A DNA stretch of 64,000 nucleotides from Akebia trifoliata (lineage: Eukaryota; Streptophyta; Magnoliopsida; Ranunculales; Lardizabalaceae): assembly GCA_017979445.1 (NCBI GenBank), contig CM030717.1, positions 28,833,132 through 28,897,131 on the forward strand, in the 5' to 3' direction. Position numbers and translations under genes: made by a program. Every line of letters starts with the position of its first letter. Positions within the stretch are counted from its first letter, which is position 1. This document shows positions 13,090 to 25,199 of this stretch, in pieces. The notes under the pieces are model-generated. The model searched no databases and was not told where the DNA came from. It saw only the letters and a list, made by a program, of their open reading frames with translations.

Positions 13090-13945
13090 CAACCTCTACT
13101 ATTGGGTGAATGCCAAATTCTCTTTAGTTAGAGCATTTACCTTCTGCTGCATGTCCTCCCGCTACTTTCTTAACTCCTCCATCTAAGTTGTCAACTAGTC
13201 ATTAGTGTTAGGAGTGGTAGGAGGGGCTTGTGGTTGGTTGTTAGTGGAACAAGTTGGTCTCACCATCTCGTTTATTTGACTCTTAAAGGAAATAGAAACA
13301 AAAACAAAACTTTTTCTAAAACATATTTCCCATAGACATCGCCAAAGATGTAGAGGTGATTTTCTGATTACCTCTTACAACTTAGTTTCGAAGTTTCATT
13401 GTATGTTCCATGCTCATCCGATTTAATGGTGGCATCGATGTGGTACTGGCCAAAACTCGTCGATGCCAAAGTTGGTTATTAGAAAAAAGAAATAAGTTCT
13501 CCATCTCTCTCCAAATGGTCGACCCCTTTCCCTTGGGCCTCCCCCTCTATTTATTGTGTTCCCTAGAGATCTTCTCAAAATAAAAAACTCTTCATGATCC
13601 TCAATCTTTAGGGATCTTCCCATGGAATCCCTTAATTTTCGAGCAAGTTACCTAATCTTGAAGGAGTCCACGTGGCCTGCATTATTTTTTTTTCCGAGAT
13701 TCCTGGCATATTCTTCCAAATAGTGGATATGGAAGATGCAGGGTCAACTAAGTAACCCTACCCTATTATACTCTTTGTTTAGAGCATGGTGGATACTCTA
13801 CCCTGCCCTTCATCTGGGCTGGACAAACTTAGGTACCACTCTTAGCAGAGTAGGAAAACTTGCCCAGTATAATTACTCCATCCATATCTGGACACGTGTA
13901 GGGTCCAAATGTGCCTACAAATTTTACCCTATATAGTAAGAACAA
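13090..13945 (-). mobile_element. possible minus-strand LTR-retrotransposon start
   Basis: Read on the minus strand, 13940-13420 resembles an LTR with an AATAAATAGAGG TATA-like box near 13560. At about 13210-13090 comes a short gag-like coiled-coil reading (MEELRK, DMQQKVNALTKENLAF) with stops. Both parts are weak on their own; their order is what suggests an element. Confidence 0.35.
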
Positions 13946-13947
13946 GA

Positions 13948-13965
13948 GGGGGGGGGGGGGGGGGG
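13948..13965 (+). repeat. poly-G run (18 bp)
   Basis: An uninterrupted run of 18 guanines, unusual in this AT-rich sequence. Its length may be assembly-limited. Confidence 0.95.
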
Positions 13966-14014
13966 TGTAATGGTTATGTAACCAATTATAATGTAATAAA
14001 TTTTAGAGTCATCA

Positions 14015-14245
14015 TAGAGGAACAAATATTTGCTGTTTGAATTTTACGTGCTAAGTTGACAAACCAATGAACCAATGACATGCTGTCCCGTGTATTGAAA
14101 AGAAGCAATAGTGATTGGTTAGTGGAAAGAGAATTTCCGGAGAACTTTTTTGAGTAGTTTAAGTCTTGGATTTTACTTGTTTTTTCAATACACGTAGCTT
14201 AGCACATAAAATTCAACACAACAAATCTCTATTCCTCCTCCTTCT
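14015..14245. mobile_element. MITE-like inverted-repeat element
   Basis: Terminal inverted repeats of about 40 bp are seen. TTGAATTTTACGTGCTAAG at left and the complement of CTTAGCACATAAAATTCAA at right differ at one position, with weaker pairing extending outward (AGGAACAAATATTTG versus AGGAATAGAGATTTG). The inner block AACCAATGACATGCTGTCCC is shared with 8308-8580. Confidence 0.65.
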
Positions 14246-14249
14246 AGAG

Positions 14250-15190
14250 TGACTGCAAAGGACACTGCATTCAATACTGAGCTGGCGTGGAGGTGTGCAC
14301 AGAACTATTGATGTTTTTCGTTGAGATAGGAGTGGAAGTTTTCCTAGTAGTCTATATTTATTTGATAATAAAAAATTCAATACAAATTCTAAAATTATAA
14401 AATTCTAAGATTTGATAATAAAAACTCCAATACAAATCTAAAATAATTAATTTTCAGATTTCCTAAGATTTAACTGATTTTTAACAAGAGAATCTAATAA
14501 TGAATTTTCAAACTTCAAATTCTATTTTGTTGGAAACTTAAAAAAATACAATTTTTTTTAAAACCGGTCCTTAACAACCTTTCTTAGAGAACTAAACCAA
14601 TAAGTATTAAAATTTTAGTTGGATTGTCGGTCCAATTCAAATTTTAGAACATTGGTGTAGACTTGAAAGTTAAAATATAGGGTCTCATTATCAAACTAGC
14701 ATATAAACACCCCATCAAGAACATGTCTAAGATGTCTTGTATTCCTGTTTAGGCTTGGGCTTAAAGGGTCAAAATCAAAGGGTACCTTTTCCATTATTTG
14801 GAAAAGGGAGAAACGTTTTCTCTTGTTCTCGTTTGCTAGAGATAGGTAGGACTGTAACTTTGAAATAATATTTCAATCTGATCGCTGGGGATAGAGGTAC
14901 ACTGCCTAATCACTAAATCATTGTGCTTTGTGTGCGATTCTCTATTCTTTGCTCCTTCGTTTTTTCACGGAATAAGCCTTAGACAACCTTGCTTTGTTCA
15001 ATAAAAAACATTTTACACATGAAAACAGACCCATAAAATTGGAAAAAATTAAGTATAAAAGATTCTATTAAAACCAAAATTGTATGATCAATCATGTTCA
15101 TTGTATATTGGTAAATCCCTAATCTAAAAAAGAAGTCTGAGGAATTCTTCAGGAACTTTGGACAAGTAATGGATTATTGATCTGTGTTTC
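14250..15190. other. unannotated stretch with a MITE scrap
   Basis: No gene seen. 14280-14335 (GGAGGTGTGCACAGAACTAT...) resembles one arm of the Mutator-type MITE at 31540-31720. Confidence 0.4.
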
Positions 15191-15196
15191 ATGAAG

Positions 15197-15596
15197 TTAA
15201 GACACCAAGCACTGCCTGGTGCCCATGGATGTCAACAAAGCGTTCACCAGATCATTAGATACACGTCTTAATTTGAACCAACGGGATAACATACTCCATG
15301 AAGACTGCTTCACATGGCAATGTGATAGGTCCATTGCTTCACAATTCAAAGTCCTCTTCGGGCATTTTAAAGAGCTCTCTAATAATGGTGTTATTGAGAA
15401 AAACCAAGGAATCACGAAACAAGTCTCATCACAGGTGTACAGAATGCAATGATCCTTATTAGCAATCGATTTGCTATTTTTTTTGTGTGTCTAGACCACC
15501 ATTGGATATCAGTAACGAGATTCTTCTTCTCCTCCCAATGGAAGCCATCTTCTGCAATTTCGTAGTCATTGAGATGAGCCTCTTGGGGTCAATCAC
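15197..15596 (-). pseudogene. SAUR-family auxin-responsive gene, broken
   Basis: SAURs are small, intronless, auxin-induced plant proteins that promote cell expansion, largely by inhibiting PP2C.D phosphatases. Read on the minus strand, the usual SAUR blocks occur in the right order. VIDPKRLISMTTKLQKMAS starts at 15596, where the family normally has MI.PKKLI. Then come ETCFVIPWFFLNNTIIREL, KMPEEDFEL, NGPITLPCEAVFMEYVIPLV and finally RRVSNDLVNALLTSM near 15215. The normal ATG is GTG here, the middle part is compressed and shifted in frame, and stops fall after EEDFEL and after the IPLV block. Spacing fits a single-exon gene of about 130 codons. It is clearly a pseudogene; its source copy is not in the window. 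Confidence 0.85.
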
Positions 15597-15609
15597 AGTC
15601 TGTTGTGCA

Positions 15610-17140
15610 AGCTAGAAGAAATTTGAGCAAGAAAGAACAGTTTTAGTTGTTATATATAGTTGCAAGGGGAAACAGTTTACGGAGTACTCCTTGTGTTAGG
15701 GTGCATGGAATACAAATTTGATTGCATGTTTGGAATCTTATGTGGTGATCAACTCATGTAGGGTTTGTATTATAGCTTGCTTTCTATCCCAAGTGACTTA
15801 ACAAATTGGGTACAAGCATTAAATGCCAACTAATATATAAAGCTTAGAAATGTGTATGGATTATAGTAAGAAATTTATGGGCCAAATATTTAATATAATT
15901 TGGATTTGGGGTATAAAATGCCATTTTATATGCTATGTTTTTTAGGTAATTTGTTTTCGTTGGTGCCTATTTGGACTCACTCTTGATATGTGTGGAACCA
16001 CCATTTTGGGAGAAGTCCATTGAGTTTTTAGCCCTTAATTAGTGTGATCTTGAGATTCATCATAAGATAAGGATCATTAATTTAACATTGTTTGAATGAA
16101 ATGTGATGTTCCAACTTCCAAAGTAGCTTTCTTGAATCTCTTTTTTTCCTTAGTCCCACCATAAGATCAAAGTCATGGGATTTGAAACTATACCAATTGG
16201 TCTGGGGCCACTGTTTTTTGTACAAGAAAAAGAAAAAGAAAAATAATGGACTTGTCGGTTGTACAGTCAGTTCTCTCTTGGGGTCTGCAGCTTATGCCTT
16301 ATCGTGCATCTCCGATCTGATCTATAGACATCCAATGTGAGCTACGAGTCTAAATCATTGAATCTCGTAGTTTGGTGGCATGGACATTGGACCCTGGCCC
16401 AAAATGTCATTAACCCATTTTCATATAATGGGAGCATCAATCATGCATGGAAAATATTTTCATTTACATTCTCATGTGTTAATATTGTTTGATTGTGATG
16501 GTTTTGTTATGTGCATAGTTGATACGAACACATTAGAATTAAGACAAGTCAGGACTTCAAAAAGAATTGAATGAAGGAATAAGATTCCGTCTCCACATTC
16601 GTGAGACGGGCAGGGATCAGAGTGGTTCCAACTATCTCTTCAAGAAGTATTGCAAAACCTTGTGTTAGGACCATATGTAAATTGTAATGCAAAACCATGG
16701 GCTGATCATATCGTTAGTCTCTACCGAAAGGTTTGGTTTTCAAATCCCTATGGGCTTAATGAACAATTGGGCACCACTGGAAGGGGTAGGTATGTTTTGG
16801 ATCGAATTTAATTTGTTGAAGCAGAGATATGTGTCTTACCATGAAGAAATTTAATATCAAATGCCACCAATAATTCATTGAAGTAAGGCGCGTGAAGGAC
16901 AAAAACACAAGGTAGATTATATAATCTCATGTTGTTTCTATGTTTTTGCTTATAATTTTCTTTCTTTCTTATCTTTTTTTTTTTTTTTTTTTTTGGCAAA
17001 ATCAGATCAAGCCATGCCTTCTGTTGACATAATATGCAAATATTACATTGGATACATTTTACAATGTAGGGGAATGCAACATTGAGCCATACAGAGAAAA
17101 TTTGTGCATAATTGCCTAAAATTTTTATGAATTTTTCAAT
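15610..17140. other. unannotated stretch
   Basis: No gene or clear repeat. Short open frames such as 16380-16574 show no recognisable motif. Confidence 0.4.
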
Positions 17141-17145
17141 GAACA

Positions 17146-17435
17146 CACTACGTGAAAACTGGAAAATTCGACAGAAAAAATTGACAGGCCAAGGCCCACG
17201 AATTTTAGAAACTGAATTTTGACGGTCTAGGAGCGTCAAAATTCTTGATGTTCCCAGATTTGACGGCTTAGAGCTGTCGAATTTCTCCCATCCTTCATTA
17301 ATTTGACAGTTTCGATCCGTTGAAAAAAAAATTTTGACAATGGAAAATTCAACGCCAATTCGACCTCTTGGTCCGTCGAATTTTATGAACTTTGATGGCC
17401 CAAAGCCATCAAATTTGGGCTTTTTTCACATTGTG
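17146..17435. mobile_element. small non-autonomous CACTA-like element
   Basis: The left end is CACTACGTGAAAA and the complement of the right end is CACAATGTGAAAA. Between them are repeated inverted subterminal motifs of the form TTTGACGGC...GTCGAATTT (for example 17260-17283 and 17368-17412), typical of CACTA ends. Flanking trinucleotides are ACA and GCA, an imperfect 3-bp target duplication. There is no coding capacity. Confidence 0.7.
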
Positions 17436-17774
17436 GCATGTCAAACAACTGTGTATCATTCAAAGATATGGAATACTAGGCATACCTTCAACTCATATTT
17501 TTTAATCTTGAGTAGTGCATATCTCAAGGTCCCCAATCAGGGATGAGTTCGCACTACAACAATGTATTATACCATGGGATGTCAATGGCGCACAACTGAT
17601 CGCACTACCAACATGATGCCGTAGTACAATAGCAAAACACCCACATTAGACTGATCGAGCCAGGGGGAAGCAGTGCAAGGTCAGGGTTTGGTGGACTTTA
17701 AGTGAGAGGTCTAAGGTGGGTTGAAAGGCGTAAATGAAAAGTTGGGAGTACCGTGATGAAAATAATAATTTAGA

Positions 17775-18220
17775 ATTGTTATTGGCACCCCAACATTTAC
17801 TTATGAGCTCCAATTTCTTAAATTATTTATGACTCTAATTAAAAATTAAAACACACTCTTCATACTAGCAAAGATTTGGCCCAATTATTATCTCAACATT
17901 ACAAGAGTATTATAACACTCGTTAAAACAAATTCAATATTTGTTTACAACTATAATTAGGCACATATAACATCCCAAACCCCAAAATTTAGAAATCTAGC
18001 AAAAAAATTTGCTATTGGTAGCCCATTTTTATTTGTTACACCCCAATTGCTTAAATTATTTATCACACACCAATTAAAGATTAGAACACTCTTCAGACAG
18101 TTCAAAGGTTTGGCTCAAATTATCATATCAACATGAAAATACTCATTTAAACATTTTCAGTAGTTGTTTATAATTACAATCAGTCTCATATAAAGAAAAT
18201 AGAAATCTAGCCAAAATATA
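17775..18220 (+). repeat. tandem duplication, period about 240 bp
   Basis: Two diverged direct copies, about 17775-18005 and 18010-18220, share TTAAATTATTTAT, CACTCTTCA, TATCTCAACAT or TATCAACATGA, and AGAAATCTAGC in the same order. No coding potential. Confidence 0.65.
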
Positions 18221-18858
18221 TATATATACATATGAAGAAATATTTTGATGGGTGAGGAGAGGCAATTAAAAACGAAAGGTGACATGCCTTCAAATAAAGA
18301 ATATTAAGGCAAATTCAGACCGTAGTTAAAAAGAAGTCCCTATCATATAACTATATAAACCTATTGGGAAACTTCATATTATCACAACAGAAAAATATGA
18401 AACAGTTTACAGAATTCAATTCATAGAGTGTTTCTAATAAGTCATAGTAATGTAAATATTAGGGAAATCTTTATAAAGAAAAAAATGCATTGTACTAAGG
18501 CACGACTGTGAATAGTTGCAAATTTAGGGTGATGTAAATTGAGTCTACACTGCAACAATTTGGGGATAAAACGAATCTAGGAAGGTTTGGTAGGGTATAG
18601 GGACTAGGGTTAGGGTAATAGTGTAAGAAATGAAAGAAGAATCAACAGAAAATTAAAATACAAGTGTAGAAAATACCTTGTAATCAGAATCCAACTGCAC
18701 TTTTATGGGGATGTGCAGTTGTGTATCCCGAGGAGTGTAGATCTATGATTTTTGCACATGTCACATCAGGGGAGTCGATTGAGTATGCCAAGTGGGGTAG
18801 TCAGATTATCATGACTCTTTTGGATTTTCCAATGGTATCCATTACTAACCACTTTCAT

Positions 18859-19001
18859 CAGACTCCCCCATGTGGCATACTCAAAATACCCACCTGACAT
18901 GGGGTGTGCCAGAACCATAGACTTTATCCCTCTAGATAAATGGTATCCATTACTAATCACGTCAGGTGCGTATTTTGAGTATATCACGTGGGGGAGTCCG
19001 T
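18859..19001. repeat. inverted repeat with 40-bp arms
   Basis: The arm GACTCCCCCATGTGGCATAC...CACCTGAC at 18859-18899 pairs with GTCAGGTGCG...CGTGGGGGAGTC at 18961-18999. A direct repeat, ATGGTATCCATTACTAA, occurs at 18831 and 18940. It is probably part of a degraded MITE; the complement of the arm is echoed near 18770. Confidence 0.6.
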
Positions 19002-19379
19002 TTGTAATTTGAATAGTTTATTTGATGATGGGTATTTTTTTAATTTCAATATCCATATTACATTACATTTTGATGGGATATTTTTTGTAAATTCAAATGT
19101 ATGTTAACATAGCAAGTGTTGACGGCATATTTGTAATTATTCTTTGATGAAGTTGAATAAGTTAAAATTGTTTCCACATTTTATATTAACTAAAATCGTG
19201 ACAAAAAATTGTATAGAAAATATCAACAAACAACAGAAAATTTCGCAAGAGATTTCCCAATTGTTATCCAGCAATAGGAAATCTTCCATCACAAATCATT
19301 TGTAGTGTACCAAGCAGAGCCTAGTGTCAAAAAACAGATGAAGAAAATACTAGATTGGAAGAAAGATGAGTTTCTAGCT

Positions 19380-19577
19380 ATGATGAACGAATAATGCTGA
19401 AGTGACTTAAATATTGGACCTCACATTGCACACCTTGACATGAATGTGTATGGGAATCATAGATGATTTCCTCGAGATACAAGTGAAAAAGCATCTATGG
19501 TTCCTATCCACTTTCATGTCAAGATGTCCAATATGAGGTCCAATCTTGAGGTCACTCCAGCACGACTCATGATGAAC
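19380..19577. mobile_element. Mutator-type MITE with 9-bp target duplication
   Basis: The element spans 19389-19568 (180 bp) and is flanked by perfect 9-bp direct repeats ATGATGAAC (19380-19388 and 19569-19577). Its ends are GAATAATGCTGAAGTGAC and, complemented, GAGTCGTGCTGGAGTGAC. Nearly the whole element folds on itself. A 9-bp duplication fits Mutator-like transposition. Relatives sit at 31540-31720 and in part at 14280. Confidence 0.8.
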
Positions 19578-19880
19578 TTCTCATAAAAATTACTATTTAG
19601 GTTGAAATTGAGTTACGAGAGATTGCCACAAAATTAGCCGACATGATTGTGCAATTGGGTCATAGGATCATCTATTGCTTTGTAACATACATTTATGCTT
19701 TTGTAACGCGTTACGCCATATTATATCAACAAAGTTGCTTTCGGATTTTGCCTCGTATTGCCTCGTTATCTTGTTTGATTGCTATGTTTGTAGTATACGA
19801 TCATTTTTACAGGTTTGCTTGTGGATTAGCACCATCTTATGCCGCACAACCTCGCTTCGAAAGAACATAGCCGTGACAGT

Positions 19881-19892
19881 TAGTATCAGAGC
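19881..19892 (+). other. degenerate retrotransposon primer-binding site
   Basis: TTAGTATCAGAGC at 19880-19892 matches TGGTATCAGAGC with one change and follows a plausible LTR end. No gag is recognisable downstream. Confidence 0.5.
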
Positions 19893-20287
19893 AAACAACT
19901 ATTTATATTAATTGAATTTATGACCACTCTCAAGTTGTGTTTTCATATGTGTAATAGAGAGGTAATTTGGCATCCAAGAGCAAGTTTTATACCAATGAGC
20001 ATATTTTCCATACAAAATCAACATTAAAAATGTTAGTAATACTTTATGGTTAACTAAACCCCAACATTTTGGCTCAATGAAATTTTGGATTGATGAGGGG
20101 TTAATGTTGTAGGTTGTGAATTTGATACCTAGTATGAGCATTATTCCTCAAGGGCAACCTACGAGGGTGCACCTTCACTTACTTGGTGCATGTGATGTGT
20201 GGGCATTGCACGTGCCTCAGACTAGTCTATGGATTGGGCAAAACCCAGATACGAGCCCAATCCATTGTCTACAGAAATACCCAGTTA

Positions 20288-20347
20288 TAAATAATAATAA
20301 TAATAATTATAATAATAATAATAATATAATAATAATAATAATAATAA
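20288..20347 (+). repeat. (AAT)n microsatellite
   Basis: Interrupted AAT/ATA trinucleotide run. Confidence 0.95.
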
Positions 20348-20349
20348 GT

Positions 20350-21276
20350 TGTTTATTTTTAAATTAGATATAACGCACCACATTTTGGTGAATATTTGAG
20401 ATACCCAAGGCTCTGCTCTTTACAACTTCCAACTCTATTTTTAATAGCTATCTTTTGGAAGAAGCAGAAGTCTAGAGCTTGAAAAGCTACATTCAGTAGA
20501 AGCTTGCTTGTTACAGAAACTTGAAATTAATACTCGTTTGACAGTTTTTCATTGCTAGATTCTGAAAAATTGACCAAATTGTCCTTACATATACAAATAC
20601 TATCAAATGACATTTTATGACATATAAGGATCACTTTATTCAAATAATATTAATTAATTATACAAATTAATATAAAATCAATCATTATTTAAGATAAACA
20701 TCTAAATATCATTTTACTATCTACATTAATATTCAAACAACCAGATTGTACGTGCATCAACATATTTTAAACCATTATACTTTTCCATCATCGTTGAAAG
20801 AGAATTGTTACCACCAACACTGTAATCAAAATCAAAATAAACACTATAAGTAAGATATTGCATCTTATCAATGCATATCTAATATTTTTCTCCTTCTTTA
20901 AGTCATGCATAACTTTTTTAACCACTGCATTATCCAAGTCACGCTCATCTACTTCATCTACTCATAAAAATGCACCATCGTGTTTCTAAAAACAAATAGT
21001 CGGTATATCAATGAATTTTTTTTGTAATGAAACTTAAATTGTATTAAACTAGATCCAACTAATTTACATATCATGATGAACATCTATAAAACATTCTCCC
21101 ATTGTTTTCCTTCGTATGTGCAATCAATTGTTTTATCATTAGGCCACAAGAACAACAGGGAGAAAAATATTTCGATAAAGTCTTCTCTTTATTAGACGTT
21201 CATATTGAAGAGAACAAAGTTGAAAGATGAAGATTGTCCTTTTTTTGACTTGTGATAATCATCGAAGGTTTATCTT
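20350..21276. other. unannotated stretch
   Basis: No recognisable gene. In minus orientation this lies downstream of the gag/protease-region remnant at 21277-22108, but I could not see reverse transcriptase motifs. Confidence 0.4.
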
Positions 21277-22108
21277 CAACATGAACAGGCTATAGCAGTT
21301 GATGTGTAGACTATAACATCACACATGTAAGCTGCAACGTTGATAAGCATGATCTTCCATTTGAAGAGTGTTAATGTCGTGGAAGTAGAGGTGAAATTAT
21401 ATGCCCCCATTGCAGATTGAAGATCACGGATGTCAAAGGATTCCAATGGAATTGTTTTTAGCAATGGCAACATTCCTTTATCTTGAGGGCGTGGAGTCAA
21501 TATTGCACACGAACTTGTCAAAGGTATTAGATCCTTGAACTCAAATGTAATTGTTATTATATTTGTGGCGGCCAGATTATTATCAGTATCTAGTTCAATC
21601 TTTTCTTAATGTACCAAATCAATAATGTTTTCTTTTAAAGCACAATACTTTTCAAGATGGTAACAATAATACCTTGGAAGATCATCACACCCTATTTCTT
21701 CTAATATGTTGGAAAGAGGCAACTCGATCATATCCAACTTTAGCAAGTCGTTGAACATGCTAGAGGTATCAGACTTATGGAAAGGGTATTCATTTACCTA
21801 AAGCTCTTTAGGGATTAAAAACGTTATCCATGTGACTCGGGATTTGTCAATTTTGGATTTCTCGTTCATTTTCTTTGTTGACGTTTTTATGGATGAGGTG
21901 ATCAAACCTCTTCTTATTGAAATGATGTTTCTTCTTATTCAAATTGTTTATGTGTGTTTGGTCATAGATCCCCATGTGTAGCAATACTTTATTCCATATC
22001 ATAGGTTCATGTTGCTAACTCTTTAAAAGTATGGGGCTTGATCTTTTTTAAGATGTATAGAAGTTTTTAATGTATCCCATAAATCCACATCTCGATGGTA
22101 GATGAGTA
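21277..22108 (-). pseudogene. Ty3/gypsy gag, 3' part (left of the CACTA insertion)
   Basis: Read on the minus strand from 22108 down, the frame continues the gag that breaks off at 35174. STIEMWIYGIH is followed by IKPHTFKELAT. After a gap comes NEYPFHKSDTSSMFNDLLK, then MIELPLSN, and then a CCHC-like YYCYHLEKYCALKENIIDL zinc-finger region around 21720-21620. This order matches the gag-to-protease segment of plant gypsy elements. Several stops and frameshifts make it non-functional. An open stretch at 21521-21276 continues without clear motifs. Confidence 0.75.
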
Positions 22109-22240
22109 CACTACAAGAAAGTCAATATATAGCGACGGGATTTAGCGACGGCAAAATTGTATCCGTCGATGTAGAGGACTTATAGCGACGGATCAAAAAC
22201 ATTTCGTCGCAATAGAGTTTATTTTCTCAGTTTTTTTTCC
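22109..22240 (+). repeat. CACTA left terminus and subterminal repeats
   Basis: TIR CACTACAAGAAA is followed by TAGCGACGG units in direct and inverted orientation (about 22130, 22143, 22164, 22181, 22206). In En/Spm such repeats bind the TNPA/TNPD-type protein. Confidence 0.85.
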
Positions 22241-22429
22241 CTCTCCTTACGTTTTCCTTCGTTTTTTTTTTCCATCTCCTTTTGTTTTCCCTCTGCTTTT
22301 GTTTTTCCCTCTAACCAAACGAGCTGTTTGCCTCTCTGTCGAACTTGAGAGAAAAAATACATTTTTGTCTGTGGAGAACGAACTCTCGATCTCCGTCTTT
22401 GATCCGAAAAGATCGACCTGACGAGGAAA

Positions 22430-22650
22430 GATTAGGGACGATCTAAAGAGAGAGCTGATTAGGGACGATCCGAAGAGAGAGCTGAAGAGGAACGAAGATT
22501 TGATCTGAAGAGATCTGATGATGACTTAAAACAGATTAGAAGGGACGAAGAGAGAGCTGATTAGGGACAATCCGAAAAGAGAGCTGAAGAGGGATGAATA
22601 TTTGATCCGAAGAGTTCTGATGATGACTTAAAACAGATCGATTCATTCAA
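22430..22650 (+). repeat. tandem duplication in the CACTA 5' leader
   Basis: Two copies of about 105 bp share GCTGATTAGGGACGATCCGA, GAGAGAGCTGAAGAGG, GAAGA or GAATATTTGATC, and TGATGATGACTTAAAACAGA. The region resembles a purine-rich 5' untranslated exon. A plausible intron starts near 22703 (AAGGTAAATC). Confidence 0.7.
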
Positions 22651-22704
22651 CAATTTCAGATTTTCGACTAGAGGTCTAAGGTTTCTCATCGATCAAATCA
22701 AGGT

Positions 22705-25190
22705 AAATCTATCTTTGTGTTTTATCTTATTTTCCTAGTTGATTCCACAAAACCTAATCGAAATTTGCTTCTTTAACAGGTGCTGTTGCTGCGAGAGTTT
22801 TCTATTTCGATCATCAGGTATATATCGATTAATTGTCTACCTTTTCATATTTGAGCATTATTATATGGCTTCTACAATTGCTAGATTATTTGTTTATGAC
22901 GTTTCAAATTGCACAACATGCTTAGATCTATGATGATGTTAGCCATCGACTTCGTCCAATTAGAAATTAGTCTCTAATACAATCCATGGTATTGAAATTA
23001 GTCTCTAATACGATCCACTTAGAATTTAAAACAAACCAAGATGATGAGAGTTTGTGAAGTTTTTTTTTTTTGTTTTTCATCATTTATTTTAGTGTTATTT
23101 GCTGAATTTTTGTTAATGTATCCATGCTTGGATTAGGTTGGGATATGTCCATTAATAATGAATATATAGGTGGTTGGGAGGTCAATGTTTTTTTTTTATA
23201 GGCAAAAGGAAAGATTTGTATTGAAATAAAACAAGATAGATAGAGCTACAAAAGTCAAGATGAACTCAACCAATATAAGAAAAAGAAGAATAAGGTTCTC
23301 CCTAAACAGAAAATGGTCGAAACTCCCCTTAATTTCGTTAGTACATCGGCATCAATAAAATAAAAAGCTTACTTTCTAAATTTTAGATTTTCGAGAACCA
23401 TTCCTTCTTGGAATCAATCTATCTTGTTCTTCTTTATTGGTAAGTTCTCCCAAAAGTAGGTGTCCAAAAATCTGAAGATGTCTCGTTAGTAATGGGGAAG
23501 GTGCTTGATATCGGCACCAAACATAACCCACGGCTTCTAAGATCTTGTATCACCTCCCACTTTGTATGAGAGACTTCATCCTTAGATTGACACTAAAAGG
23601 TTGAATCCTTCTTTATATCTCTCTCTCGATGCAAAGGTGATTAGTTTCTGAATGGATGTCATAGACATTAGATGCATGCATGACCATTCATTAGTTTAGT
23701 GTTTTGGTTGTTAAAACAGTTGGAGAATTTGAAGTTATGTTTTGTTGCTTTAACATCCACTATTTTAAAAACTCAATCCTCATCTTTTTGGTTCTTCATT
23801 AATTTTTTAATAACTTTTTATTCTCACTTCTAATTGGGACTGTCATCGAGAGAGAGACCCTTTGAAATCAATCTACTTTAACTTTGTGGAACCTTATGGT
23901 ACCAATCTACAAGAATCATTTTTGAGTGACCCATAACTATATACTTGAAAATCATATTTTCTAGGAAAAATTATTTTTCCCACTTATTTTCCATGTGTAT
24001 TTACACTTCACAAATTTGAAGTTTGTAGGATTAAAGCCATGAACCAATCCCATGCAACAAGTGAAATTATATATTAGTCTCTTGGATTTTATGTTATAGT
24101 TAGTGGAACCTAATGGTACCAATCTACATGGATGTTTTCTTAATAATAATTCCACATTTTTGTGGTGAATTTGTTTAGGGTGTTTATAGTAATTTTCTGT
24201 GAGAGAGCTTGTAATTGTTTCTCATCCTTTGAGCATAGATGGGACCTCGTGATTTATTTTTCTGATTTAGGATTTTTAACATAAACTTTTTTGTTGCCGG
24301 TGATTTATTTTCTAGTTCGTTCTCTTCAACTAATTTTGTATCTAAAACCATTTAATAATCTTTGAGATTTGGATTGTGAATCTCAAGAAACTTTCAATAG
24401 ATCAACCTACTTGGTGTGATAGCAAGATAGCAACTTTACCTATAAAACAAGCCTTCCATGATCTTCTTCACTCGTCCTTAAGTTTCCTCATTTAGGATTT
24501 AAAAAGTTCATAGATTTTGGGCCCAAAAAAGATATTAGATTCCTTTTCTTCTAACCTAAAATGATTATTGAATATAGATCCATTCCTATTGTGTACTTTA
24601 ACTTTATAATTGATTGATTTATCTTAGCATCTTCTTTTTTGCTAGACTTTATCCATGAACATATTATTTGAAAATTAAGAATTTCACACAAAATTTCACA
24701 CTGATTCAAGAAACCACGAAATTTTGGAGTCGATCAACTTAGTGAACTTTGTGGACGTATAGAATTAATTCTTCACCGACATACATTATTGCATTAAATT
24801 CATTAATGTTTCTCTTGTGGTTGTAAATTTACGAGAAAATACTACCTCAATCATTTGAACTTCCCCATTATACCATTACTTACCTAGAAAATAAATATTT
24901 ATTTGGACTTGGTTGAGGTTCATCCAAGAGAATAAATAAAGATATTTTAAAGATTTCTACTATTTTAACTTTGGTTATTAGTTTTGTTGATTTTTTATTT
25001 TTCTTCCTTGAGTTGGTTTGTATTATTTGTAGATATAGTACAAATAAGGATTCTCATAACTGAATTTTCAACATTTTTCTTATCCCATATACCACTAAGG
25101 ATTCTCTTTTTTGTTTCAAATTAACATTCTTGTGATATGTTCTTTTGTGTGTGTGACTATATGTTATTAGTTTAAAGGTGACGTCGTCGT
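22705..25190 (+). other. CACTA internal non-coding region
   Basis: AT-rich sequence between the leader exon and TNP2. It is probably a long 5' intron plus older insertions. I see no gene in it. Confidence 0.45.
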
Positions 25191-25199
25191 AAAGTGGAC

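Noticed and set aside
13423..13623. 66-codon minus-strand frame (MGRSLKIEDHEEFF...)
   Set aside because: No family recognised; it lies in a likely LTR leader and has no gene context.
16808..17239. 143-codon minus-strand open frame
   Set aside because: It runs through a poly-Lys tract (poly-T on the plus strand) and into the CACTA MITE; no domain is visible.
18600..18620. Telomere-like TAGGGTTAGGG
   Set aside because: Only about two partial units; no array.
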